Assembly (NCBI GenBank): GCA_016756725.1
Contig: JAESII010000005.1
Span: 220,247 to 284,246, forward strand
DNA from: Synergistaceae bacterium
GTDB lineage: Bacteria; Synergistota; Synergistia; Synergistales; Aminithiophilaceae
Reading direction: 5' to 3'
Length of the DNA: 64,000 bases
This document shows positions 1 to 7,572 of the stretch, one piece after another. A model generated the notes under the pieces. That model had not been told where the DNA came from and made no database searches. It saw only the letters and a list, made by a program, of their open reading frames with translations. The number at the start of each line of letters is the position of its first letter. Within the stretch, counting starts at the first letter, position 1. The position numbers and the translations under genes were made by a program.

Positions 1-671
1 GGCTGCGGGCCTGTGAGAGGGCGGGAATGAAGACGATCCCCGCCGTCGTCATGGAGGCCGACGAGGTGATGGCCCAAGTCCTGGCTCTGGTGGAGAACCT
101 CCAGCGGAGCGACCTGTCGGCCGTGGAGGAGGCCCGTTCCTTCAGCGCCATCATGGAGCGGACCGGCTGGAGCCAGACCGAACTGGCCCGCCGCCTCGGC
201 CGCTCCCAGGGAGCCATCGCCAATAAGCTGCGGCTTCTTCACCTCCCCGCTCCGGTCCTCGATCTCGTCCTTTCGGGGAAGCTCTCCGAACGCCATGCCC
301 GGGTTCTCCTCTCTCTTCCCGAAGAGGATCAGAGAACCGACTGGGCCCAAAAGGCCGTAAGCGACGGGATGACCGTTCGGGAGCTGGAAAAGGCCGTCGG
401 AACCTTTCTCAAACCGCCCGGAAAAGAGGCCCGCAAGAGGGCCAGGCGTTCCGCAACTCCCTTGCCCGATCGGGGGCGCGAGGAAGGCCCCTCATCGTTC
501 TCCGGCGGCGAGGAGCCCTTTCTCCAGGTTCTCGCCCGCCTCATCGAGCGGGAGCGCGCCACAGGGACGACGATCCAATGGAAGGTCCGCGAAGAGGGAC
601 AGAAGGAGCGCGTCGTCGAGATCCACATTGCCCTTCCCAACCATGGCCCCAGGGCCGACGAAAGGTCGTGA
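1..671 (+). CDS. parB: ParB/Noc-family chromosome partitioning protein (5' truncated by window)
   Basis: The reading frame is open to the window edge (first full codon at base 3), so this is the C-terminal 222 residues of a longer protein. The first codons read LRACERAGMKTIPAVV, which matches the end of the ParB N-terminal CTPase domain (the GERRxRA region), so the ATG at 27 is internal and not the start. A helix-turn-helix follows (SQTELARRLGRSQGAIANKLRLL), then the central LSERHARVLLSL segment typical of ParB/Noc DNA-binding domains, a basic linker and a short C-terminal dimerisation-like region. ParB binds parS sites and slides as a CTP clamp to organise origin segregation; Noc is a paralogue. 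The missing N-terminus prevents a choice between them. The stop overlaps the next start (GTGA, 668-671). Confidence 0.88.
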   Translation, partial: LRACERAGMKTIPAVVMEADEVMAQVLALVENLQRSDLSAVEEARSFSAIMERTGWSQTELARRLGRSQGAIANKLRLLHLPAPVLDLVLSGKLSERHARVLLSLPEEDQRTDWAQKAVSDGMTVRELEKAVGTFLKPPGKEARKRARRSATPLPDRGREEGPSSFSGGEEPFLQVLARLIERERATGTTIQWKVREEGQKERVVEIHIALPNHGPRADERS

Positions 672-2470
672 CAACGAGGATGGCTCGCAAGAAGGCAAGG
701 ACCGCCGAGATCGCAGAGAGCAAGAAAGAGCCCCGGCTGGTGCCCGAGTGGCTCTTCGAGGGGATGTTCTTCGTCGCCCTCGTCATGCCCAACCTGATCT
801 TCTCCGGTTCCTACTGGTTTCAGACCCTTCATCTGATGAAATGGTTCCTCGCCATGGTGCCCGTCGCCGTCGTCTCCGCCGTGGCGGGCTGGCGGCTCCT
901 CCGGCAGGGCCCGGAGGCCACGGGCTTCCGTCTTGACCCTTTCGGGGCCGCCTGGTTTCTCCTGCTGGCCTACGCCCTGATCCAGCCTCTGTGGGCTCCG
1001 GTGACGTCGGCCCCGACGCTGGTGCGCGAGTGGCTCTACATGGCCACCCTCTTCGGTGCCTACCTCTGGACCCGCCGTGAGTTCAAGGGTGACAGACTGC
1101 CCCTCTTCCTTCTGGCCATCGCCGTCAACAGCGCCGCCAACATCCTCTTCGCCGAGCTTCAGATCCGCAATCTCAGCGGGTCCTTCCCCTTCATCCTCCC
1201 CACGCCGGGACACTACATCGGCAACACGGGGCAGCAGAACATGTTCGGCGTCTGGATCGCCATCGCCCTCTACGGAGGAGCCTTCCTTCACCTTGCCGGC
1301 CGGATCGGCCCGAAGCTGAAGTGGGTGAATCTCGCCCTTTTCGCCGTCAACGCCTGGGGCCTGTGGAACACGACGAGCCGTTCGGCCTATCTGAGCTTCT
1401 TCGTCGGCCTCGCCACTCTCTGTCTTGTCTACGGCCGCCTCGTCGGCCGCAGGGAGCTTCGCCGCCTTCTGGCCCTGGCGCTGATCCTGGTGGCGACCTT
1501 CTTCGCCGTCAATCACTATGGCCGAGGCGGGAGCCTCATCAACAAGGCCATCGACATGGTGGAGAATGTCCAGACCGTCGGAAACCGAGACAGCATCTGG
1601 CTCACGTCGTGGTACATGTTCCGCAAGCACCCGGTGACCGGTGTCGGGCTGGGCCATTACAAATGGAACTACCTCGATGCCCAGCGCGACATGCTTCAGG
1701 ATCGACCCGACAAGGCCTGGAAGTTCACCCTCTGGGCCCACAGCGAAGTCATCCAGTGGTTCTGCGAGTTCGGCCTTCCCGGAGGACTCTTCCTCCTCGC
1801 CCTCGGCGGCTGGTGGCTCTATCACTTTCTCCGCGCCCTCATCGACAGAAGACAGCTCTCCCTGGCGGCCCTCTGGGCCGTGGGCCTTCTCTTCCTCTTC
1901 TGGTTTGACGCTCTCTGGACCCGTCCCTTCCACCGCATCGAGAATGTCCTCTGGATGAGCCTCGCCTTCGCCCTGGCCAACAGGGAGCTGCTCCCGGAGG
2001 AGACGGTCTGGTCCCGCATCGGCCGACCTCCTCTTCTGCGCGCCTTCGGCGGTCTCGCTCTGGCCGTCTCCGTGGGGGGGATGGTTCTGATGGCCGATGC
2101 GATGGTGGGAGACCGTAAAATTGCGGTTGCCATGGCAAGCCGCGACGTTCAGACTCAGAGGACCCTCCTTGAGGAGGCGCACCGCCACCTTCTTGTCCGG
2201 GATCTTGCGCGCAAGCAGCTGGCCTATCACTACATCGCCCTGGCCGAGCAGCTGAAGGACCGTGAACTGCTGTTGGAAGGCATCCTTCGAATCGAAGAGG
2301 TCTTCCGCAGGGAACCTCACTCGAAAGAGCTCAGCACGCTCCTCAAGTGGGAGGGCAAGCTGGGGCGGAAGGAGGCCCTCGTGGACTACGTGACCTTCCT
2401 CAAACCCGGGACCTACAGGATCCGGTCTTCCGGCGAATCGTCGGTGACGTCACAGGAAGAGATGCCGTGA
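668..2470 (+). CDS. O-antigen ligase / Wzy-like polytopic membrane protein
   Basis: About 600 residues with many hydrophobic segments. The large loop ending in GVGLGHYKWN and then WAHSEVIQWFCEFGLPGG is the signature of the O-antigen ligase/polymerase (Wzy_C) superfamily, whose members move lipid-linked glycans onto lipid A, polymers or proteins. A soluble helical tail of about 100 residues follows the last membrane segment. The GTG at 668 overlaps the parB stop as GTGA; ATG 680 is an alternative start. The gene lies directly upstream of a type II secretion operon, so a role in glycosylating pseudopilins or secreted proteins (PglL/PilO-like) is possible. This is inference from context, because ligase, polymerase and oligosaccharyltransferase cannot be told apart from the fold alone. 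Confidence 0.75.
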   Translation: MTTRMARKKARTAEIAESKKEPRLVPEWLFEGMFFVALVMPNLIFSGSYWFQTLHLMKWFLAMVPVAVVSAVAGWRLLRQGPEATGFRLDPFGAAWFLLLAYALIQPLWAPVTSAPTLVREWLYMATLFGAYLWTRREFKGDRLPLFLLAIAVNSAANILFAELQIRNLSGSFPFILPTPGHYIGNTGQQNMFGVWIAIALYGGAFLHLAGRIGPKLKWVNLALFAVNAWGLWNTTSRSAYLSFFVGLATLCLVYGRLVGRRELRRLLALALILVATFFAVNHYGRGGSLINKAIDMVENVQTVGNRDSIWLTSWYMFRKHPVTGVGLGHYKWNYLDAQRDMLQDRPDKAWKFTLWAHSEVIQWFCEFGLPGGLFLLALGGWWLYHFLRALIDRRQLSLAALWAVGLLFLFWFDALWTRPFHRIENVLWMSLAFALANRELLPEETVWSRIGRPPLLRAFGGLALAVSVGGMVLMADAMVGDRKIAVAMASRDVQTQRTLLEEAHRHLLVRDLARKQLAYHYIALAEQLKDRELLLEGILRIEEVFRREPHSKELSTLLKWEGKLGRKEALVDYVTFLKPGTYRIRSSGESSVTSQEEMP

Positions 2471-2506
2471 CCGTTGTGGCAGGACCTTGAGAGGGGGGTA
2501 CGGCCC

Positions 2507-3100
2507 TTGAGAAGGCGCCGCCCGGCCTTCACCCTCATTGAGATTCTCGTCGTCGTCGGCCTGACGGGACTCATCGCCGTCACGGCCTTCACGCCGCTGG
2601 TCCATACCGTGGGCCTTCTGCGGGATCTGGAGCTTTCTTTCGGCCGCGAGGCTGCCCTCCGGGTGGCCTCGTCCCGGATCGTCGACGACATGCGCCAGTA
2701 CCAGGAGGGTTCCCGGGCCCCGGCGGTCCGTCTCGTCCGTCATGACCGTCTGGGAGGCGTCGCCGACGATGTCCTGCTTTTCTGGAGCGTCGCCCCTCTG
2801 CGGCAGGGGCGTCCGGCGGGCACCATCGTCTACCGCCTCGGGGCCCGACCGGGAAGGGAGAAGTCCCTGCTGCGCTGGACTCTCCCCGGGCTGCGCCCGG
2901 GGGAGATCAACCCGGCAGGGCTCGACGAGGAGGAGGCCCAGCTCGTCCTCCAGGGCCTGGACGGTTTCCGTGTCGCCTTTCTTCAGGACAGACGATGGGT
3001 CGACGAGTACGGCGGTGGCCTTCCCCGAGCCGTCAGGCTGACGCTGACGCGAGGGGAGGTCGAAAAGATCTATGAGGACTGGCTTCCTCAGGCGCGCTAG
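2507..3100 (+). CDS. gspJ: Type II secretion minor pseudopilin, GspJ-like
   Basis: This 197-residue protein starts MRRRRPAFTLIEILVVVG, a class III (prepilin) signal: short basic leader, cleavage before Phe, Glu at mature position 5, then a hydrophobic helix. Residue -1 is Ala instead of the usual Gly. TTG 2507 is preferred because a strong ribosome site (gaggggggt, 2491-2499) lies 7 bases upstream; an in-frame TTG at 2474 would give an overlong leader. Size, the GREAALRVASSRIVDDM region after the helix, and position next to gspK fit the GspJ family, which sits in the pseudopilus tip with GspI and GspK. The assignment to J is by position and length; the prepilin nature is seen directly. Confidence 0.75.
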   Translation: MRRRRPAFTLIEILVVVGLTGLIAVTAFTPLVHTVGLLRDLELSFGREAALRVASSRIVDDMRQYQEGSRAPAVRLVRHDRLGGVADDVLLFWSVAPLRQGRPAGTIVYRLGARPGREKSLLRWTLPGLRPGEINPAGLDEEEAQLVLQGLDGFRVAFLQDRRWVDEYGGGLPRAVRLTLTRGEVEKIYEDWLPQAR

Positions 3101-4001
3101 ACGGGAGGGCTTCATCCTCGTAGCCGTTCTCTTTGCCATCACCGTTCTCCTCAGTGCCGCCACGGGGCTGGCCTGGTTCGTCCGGGGACAGGTCCGGCAG
3201 GTCGAACGGGAGAAAGAAGGACTCATGGCCCGGAGCGTCGCCCTCGTCACGGCCCGTCAGCTCGCGGCCGGTCTCGGCTATGACCGTAACGACTACGACT
3301 CTCCTCAGGAACGCTGGTTCGGCCCCCACATGGTTCCCATCGAGGAGGTCGGCATCGCCCTGCTGACCTTTTTGCCCGGAGACGGCAAGATCTCCCTGGA
3401 CGGCCTCTTCCTTCCCGATGGCGAGACGATGCGCCTCGAGATGGAAGAGCCCTGGCGGCGCATCTGGGAGCGTCTGGACCAGCCCAGGATGGAGCAGGTT
3501 CTGCTGGACTACATGGACGGCAACGCCACACCTCGTCTCGGCGGCGCCGAACGAGAGGATTTTCCCAATCACGTCCCTGCCGATCTCTCCGAACTTCTTG
3601 CCTGTCCCGGAATGACTCCTGCCATTCTCTATGGCGATCCCGAGCGGGAAATGCCCGGTCTGGCCGATTTCGTCTCCCCCTGGGGGGGGAAGAGGATCAA
3701 CGTGAACGTGGCCGGGCGGGAGGTTCTCTCGGTCCTGGATGATGCCGTCACCCTCGATGTGGCCGATTCGGTCATCGAAGCCAGGGATCAAAAACCCTTC
3801 GAGTCCCTCCGGGACCTGACCGAGCGGGGCGGTATTGATGAGGCCGCCCTTCCCCGCCTGTCCAGCTTGGTGGGTTTCAAGAGCGAGACTTTTAGGGCCG
3901 AAATGCAGGTTCAGCTTCTCAACGGTGCTCAGCGCCATTTCGAGGTCATTTTCCGCAAGCGCAACAATGTGACCGACATTCTCCTCTGGAAGGAGCGATA
4001 G
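3072..4001 (+). CDS. gspK: Type II secretion minor pseudopilin GspK
   Basis: This 309-residue protein is larger than the other pseudopilins, as expected of GspK. The N-terminus (RREGFILVAVLFAITVLLSA) is a prepilin-like leader with cleavage after Gly, but lacks the Glu at position 5, which is normal for GspK. The body contains the alpha-domain features of the family, with short helix-hairpin-helix-like segments (INVNVAGREVLSVL, and FESLRDLTERGGID). GspK caps the pseudopilus tip together with GspI and GspJ in the periplasm. ATG 3072 lies inside the end of gspJ (29-base overlap), with gggaggt about 10 bases upstream. Confidence 0.85.
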   Translation: MRTGFLRRARREGFILVAVLFAITVLLSAATGLAWFVRGQVRQVEREKEGLMARSVALVTARQLAAGLGYDRNDYDSPQERWFGPHMVPIEEVGIALLTFLPGDGKISLDGLFLPDGETMRLEMEEPWRRIWERLDQPRMEQVLLDYMDGNATPRLGGAEREDFPNHVPADLSELLACPGMTPAILYGDPEREMPGLADFVSPWGGKRINVNVAGREVLSVLDDAVTLDVADSVIEARDQKPFESLRDLTERGGIDEAALPRLSSLVGFKSETFRAEMQVQLLNGAQRHFEVIFRKRNNVTDILLWKER

Positions 4002-4004
4002 ACC

Positions 4005-5174
4005 ATGGCCGACGTGGCCAGAATCTGCCTCGAAAGAAAAGGCTCCCTTCTGGAGCTGGATGACGGAGGAGGTGGCAAACCCGTCTCCGTCCAGGGAGAG
4101 AAAGGAGCTCTCCTCGTTCTCTGTCCCTTTCGCACCCTGGCGATCCATCCCTATGATCTTCCCCTGGCCAATCTGACCCAGGTTCGGGAGGCGCTGAAGC
4201 TCCGTCTTCAGCCCTACCTGGCCGGCGGTTCCCTCGACTTGTTGCCGATGGTCCTCGCCCGGGACGCCAAGAAGACGCGCGGCGTGGCCTGGCTTGTGGC
4301 AAAGGCGGAACGGGACGGCCATGAGGCCCTGCTCGGGGGCCGTCAGGCCCGCCTCGTTCCCGCCGTTCTGGCCCTCGTCGCCGACGGCGCCGACGGTGCC
4401 GTACTTGCCGACGAGGACCACCTCTACGCCGTGGCCCTCCGTGACGGCGAACCTCTGGCCTTCCGCTGCCAGCCCCGGAGGCGACGCAACGTCGAGGCCG
4501 AGGTTCAGTGGCTCCGCCAGTTTCTCGGCCATGAGGAAGCCTCGATCGTCACGGCTGACCTCGTCGAAGACGAAAGAGAGGCACGGAAGCTCCTTCACCG
4601 GGGCGCCCTCTCCCTCTGTGATCCCAATAACGTCCTCGCTTCCGTCGACCTGTCGGGCAAGGCCATCGATGCCGCCCTTCGCGCTGACCGCTTCATGACC
4701 GTCGCCAGAAGAGCCATCCTCACCTCTGCCGCCGCCGGAGCCGTCGCGGCGCTGATGGCAGCGGCCTTCCTCTTCTTCCTCAAGGCCGATCTCCAGAACG
4801 TGCAGGACCGATCGGAGGCCCTCTACCGGGAGACTTTCGGCGGCGAAGGCGTCATCCGTGACCCCTTGAGCCAGGCCAGGGCGAGACTGGTGTCGTCTCA
4901 GGGGGGCAGTGGGGCCCCCGATCTGGCCGACATCCTGGCTTCTGTCGGTTCGGCCTGGACGGCCGGAGGAGCCCTGGAGACGCTGACCCTGGAATCGTTG
5001 CGGTATAATGCCTTCGGTGCCGATTTCGTCGGCGTCGCCCCTGACGTGAAAGACATCGAGACCCTCCAGGCCAGGCTCAAGGGGGAAGGACTGGAGTCCC
5101 GCCTGGGCGACATCCAGCAGACTTCGGGAGGGAGACTCCGGTTTTCCCTCTCCTTGAGGTGGGATCAGCCGTGA
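4005..5174 (+). CDS. gspL: Type II secretion inner-membrane platform protein GspL
   Basis: This 389-residue protein has an N-terminal cytoplasmic domain of about 235 residues, one transmembrane helix at about residues 238-258 (ILTSAAAGAVAALMAAAFLFF) and a periplasmic ferredoxin-like tail of about 130 residues. This is the standard GspL architecture: the cytoplasmic part resembles an actin-like (PilM-type) domain and recruits the GspE ATPase, while the periplasmic part pairs with GspM. Sequence identity to known GspL is likely low, and the call rests on architecture and on the position between gspK and gspM. ATG 4005 follows the gspK stop by 3 bases with aggagcg upstream. Confidence 0.75.
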   Translation: MADVARICLERKGSLLELDDGGGGKPVSVQGEKGALLVLCPFRTLAIHPYDLPLANLTQVREALKLRLQPYLAGGSLDLLPMVLARDAKKTRGVAWLVAKAERDGHEALLGGRQARLVPAVLALVADGADGAVLADEDHLYAVALRDGEPLAFRCQPRRRRNVEAEVQWLRQFLGHEEASIVTADLVEDEREARKLLHRGALSLCDPNNVLASVDLSGKAIDAALRADRFMTVARRAILTSAAAGAVAALMAAAFLFFLKADLQNVQDRSEALYRETFGGEGVIRDPLSQARARLVSSQGGSGAPDLADILASVGSAWTAGGALETLTLESLRYNAFGADFVGVAPDVKDIETLQARLKGEGLESRLGDIQQTSGGRLRFSLSLRWDQP

Positions 5175-5668
5175 ATGCCATCGAAGGCCGTCTCAGGCCC
5201 CTCATCGACTATATCCGTGGCAATCGGCAGGCTCAGAGGCTTGCCCTCTTCGCCGTCCTCGGACTCCTCTTGTGGATGACGGCATTCCACATTTTCGGCC
5301 AGCTGTCGGACCTGAGATCGCGGATGAACCTTCAGGAGGACCGGTTCCGCCGTCTCGCTCAGGTGGTCCACAAGTACCGCAACGAGCCCCAGCAGGAAGC
5401 GGCGAGAGCTCCTGTGGGGGATGTCCTCTCGGCTCTGTCGTCCCTGATCGATCAGGTCGGCATCAAGGAGCGTCTCGTTCAGCTGTCGACGAGCTCCGGC
5501 GGAGCCACGCTCCAGCTGGAGCGCCTCTACGGCGAGGAACTGGCCACTCTTCTCCAGGAGATGGACCGCAGGGGGCTCCCCCTGCTTTCTGCCGAGCTCC
5601 GCTCTGTCCCCTACGGTGAGGCCCGGCTCTTTGCCTGTTCTCTCCTCGTGGGAGGTGAGCGACGTTGA
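5171..5668 (+). CDS. gspM: Type II secretion platform protein GspM-like
   Basis: This 165-residue protein has a short cytoplasmic N-terminus, one transmembrane helix (about residues 26-43, LALFAVLGLLLWMTAF), a coiled-coil-like stretch and a small periplasmic domain, the layout of GspM. GspM binds GspL in the inner membrane and stabilises the GspE-GspL platform. GTG 5171 overlaps the gspL stop as GTGA and has tgaggtggg 7 bases upstream, so it is preferred over the in-frame GTG at 5159. The conserved-looking C-terminal part (TLQLERLYGEELATLL) resembles GspM/PilO ferredoxin-like domains. Confidence 0.7.
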   Translation: MNAIEGRLRPLIDYIRGNRQAQRLALFAVLGLLLWMTAFHIFGQLSDLRSRMNLQEDRFRRLAQVVHKYRNEPQQEAARAPVGDVLSALSSLIDQVGIKERLVQLSTSSGGATLQLERLYGEELATLLQEMDRRGLPLLSAELRSVPYGEARLFACSLLVGGERR

Positions 5669-6264
5669 AGAGGATTTTGCGCGTTCTTTTCCTCCTCGTC
5701 GTGCTCCTTGTCGGCTTTGCGGCGGGACTCTGGGTCTTCTTCCCCTGGAATCAGGCGGCTCAGGTCGCCTTTGACGAGGCCGTCCGCAACCTCAACGGCA
5801 GGGGCATCGACATGAGCGCTCTTGACGTCTCAGGCCGGGGCGGGCTTCGCCCCTCCCTCAGCGTCCGGGGCGTGGTGATGAATCACCCTCTTCTGACGGC
5901 CAACATGGCCCTTATCGAAGGAAGCCTCGACCCGGTGAGATCCCTTTTCGCCCGAGGCGTCGCCGTTGACCTCCGTCTCGGTTCCGGCACCCTTCAGCTC
6001 CTTCAGGGGCAGAGCCTTGGCTGGCAGAGAGGTGTCCTGGCCCTCAAGGCGGGAGCGTCCGGCGTCGACGTCGCCGATCTTGACCTGACCGGTGACCTCA
6101 CCGTCAAGGGCGGTTTCCTCTTCGATCCGGGGCAGGGAAAGCTCTCCCGGGCCGCTTTGGAGATCGCCGTCCCTCCTGAGGCGGATTCGCTCATGACGGG
6201 CCTTCGCGCCCTCCTTCCGCTGAGGAAGGAGTCGGAGGGACGATGGAAGGTGGAAAGACCGTGA
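5665..6264 (+). CDS. gspN: Type II secretion protein GspN-like
   Basis: This 199-residue protein has an N-terminal membrane anchor (about residues 5-26) followed by a periplasmic domain rich in beta-prone repeats (LSVRGVVMNHPLL, VADLDLTGDLTVKGG). This matches the GspN family, an accessory component of many type II systems that is found in some genomes only. It starts at TTG 5665, overlapping the gspM stop (TTGA), with a good ribosome site (gggaggtgag, 5650-5659). It lies between gspM and gspC. The function of GspN is poorly defined in the literature; the sequence alone shows only an anchored periplasmic protein. Confidence 0.62.
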   Translation: MKRILRVLFLLVVLLVGFAAGLWVFFPWNQAAQVAFDEAVRNLNGRGIDMSALDVSGRGGLRPSLSVRGVVMNHPLLTANMALIEGSLDPVRSLFARGVAVDLRLGSGTLQLLQGQSLGWQRGVLALKAGASGVDVADLDLTGDLTVKGGFLFDPGQGKLSRAALEIAVPPEADSLMTGLRALLPLRKESEGRWKVERP

Positions 6265-7226
6265 AAAGACTGTCTCTCCCCAGGCTGAAGGGGTTGAAGG
6301 GCTTTTCGGCGTCGCCGTTTTTTCGCTGGAGCCGGATCCTGGCTGTGCCTCTTGCCGTCGCCGCAATCGGGTTCCTTCTGGGACTGGTCGCCTCTCAAGG
6401 CGTCGAGATCCTCTTCCGACGCCACCTCCTTGAGGGCGTCTACTCCTGGGCTCTCCGGGATGACGATTCGGGACCGACGCCGGCGACGGACCCTCTCGGA
6501 GAGGGATTGAAGACCTTTGTCGAGGCCAATCCCTTCGCGATCGACCGGCTGCTGCGCAGTGACATTTCCGTCGCGGAGACGGAGGAGTCCCGCCAAAGGG
6601 GCGAATCTCTCCCCATGGCCGGTGCGCGCCTGATCGGCACCCTGCCCCCGGAGGGCGCCTTCATCGTCGCCGGCGAGTCGATGCTCTTCCTTCTGCGCGG
6701 CCAGATAGAGGGTGGCTTCGAGCTCATCGATGTCACCGCCGACCGGGCTCTCTTCCGCGATGACGAGGGCCAGGAAAGGGTGCTTTTCCTCGAATTCTCC
6801 AAGACCGAGCCCTCCGAGCCGAAGTCGACGAAGGCGGCTCCTGAGGCGGCGCCTGCCCAGGCGTCCTCTCCGGCTGCGGCGGGCAACGTCGTCGCCGCCG
6901 CTCCCGGCAAGGAAGGAGCCGTCGATCGTGATCTCGTCAACAGCCTCCTCATGAACCCCTTCGAGGAGCTGCGCAAGATCCGCCTCCAGCCTCACATCCG
7001 CGACGGCAACCCTGTGGGGATCGAAGTGCGGTTCATCCGCGACGACAGCATCCTCCGCCAGCTCGGCGTCTCCCGGGGCGACGTCATCCAGGCCGTCAAC
7101 GGCGTCCAGATCCAGAACATGAACGACGTGGCCAATGCCATCTCCTCTCTCATGGGGGGATCGCGGTTTGACGTCTCCGTTCTCCGCGGGGGAGGTCCCG
7201 TCGAGTTGAGCTACACGGTGAAGTGA
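6261..7226 (+). CDS. gspC: Type II secretion inner-membrane protein GspC with PDZ domain
   Basis: This 321-residue protein has a cytoplasmic basic N-terminus, a transmembrane helix (LAVPLAVAAIGFLLGLVA), a homology-region domain (GARLIGTLPPEGAFIVAGESMLFL, split here by family knowledge), an Ala/Pro-rich linker and a C-terminal PDZ domain (LGVSRGDVIQAVNGVQIQN). GspC links the inner-membrane platform to the secretin GspD through its HR domain. GTG 6261 overlaps the gspN stop as GTGA and is preceded by gaaggtgga; ATG 6243 is also in frame but its ribosome site is too close. In many genomes gspC begins the operon; here it lies in the middle, after gspN. Confidence 0.85.
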   Translation: MKRLSLPRLKGLKGFSASPFFRWSRILAVPLAVAAIGFLLGLVASQGVEILFRRHLLEGVYSWALRDDDSGPTPATDPLGEGLKTFVEANPFAIDRLLRSDISVAETEESRQRGESLPMAGARLIGTLPPEGAFIVAGESMLFLLRGQIEGGFELIDVTADRALFRDDEGQERVLFLEFSKTEPSEPKSTKAAPEAAPAQASSPAAAGNVVAAAPGKEGAVDRDLVNSLLMNPFEELRKIRLQPHIRDGNPVGIEVRFIRDDSILRQLGVSRGDVIQAVNGVQIQNMNDVANAISSLMGGSRFDVSVLRGGGPVELSYTVK

Positions 7227-7227
7227 C

Positions 7228-7551
7228 GTGAAGCGCCGGGCCTTCACCCTCATGGAGGTCCTCGTTGCCGTGGCCGTGCTGGCCCTGGCCGCGACGGGAA
7301 CGCTCCGCCTTGTCGCCATGTCCCAGAGGAGCCTTGCCGAAGTCCGCATCCAGAGGGAACTGATTGACCGGAGCCGGGCCCTCCAGGTGCGGGCCTTGGC
7401 CGGAGATCTTCCCTCCTCGGGCAGGGAGGAGGACCTCTTTTGGGAGCGACGGACGATGTCGCAGGAATTGCTTGAAGGACTCTGGACGATCCGCTACGGT
7501 CTTCTCGAGGTGGAGTACCAGGGAAGATCGCTGCTGTTATGTCTACCTTAG
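7228..7551 (+). CDS. gspI: Type II secretion minor pseudopilin, GspI-like
   Basis: A short protein of 107 residues beginning MKRRAFTLMEVLVAVAVLALAA, a clear prepilin leader with Ala at -1, Phe at +1 and Glu at +5. Its length and the FTLMEVLVA core are typical of GspI, which nucleates the pseudopilus tip complex with GspJ and GspK. It starts at GTG 7228, one base after the gspC stop. It lies apart from gspJ and gspK in the operon, separated by the platform genes, which is an unusual arrangement. Confidence 0.75.
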   Translation: MKRRAFTLMEVLVAVAVLALAATGTLRLVAMSQRSLAEVRIQRELIDRSRALQVRALAGDLPSSGREEDLFWERRTMSQELLEGLWTIRYGLLEVEYQGRSLLLCLP

Positions 7552-7572
7552 TGCGAGACGGAGGGTTTCCCG

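Noticed and set aside
329-2320. 663-codon open frame on the minus strand
   Set aside because: It is antisense to parB and the ligase-like gene. Its composition is the shadow of high-G+C codon use on the other strand, and it has no recognisable domain.
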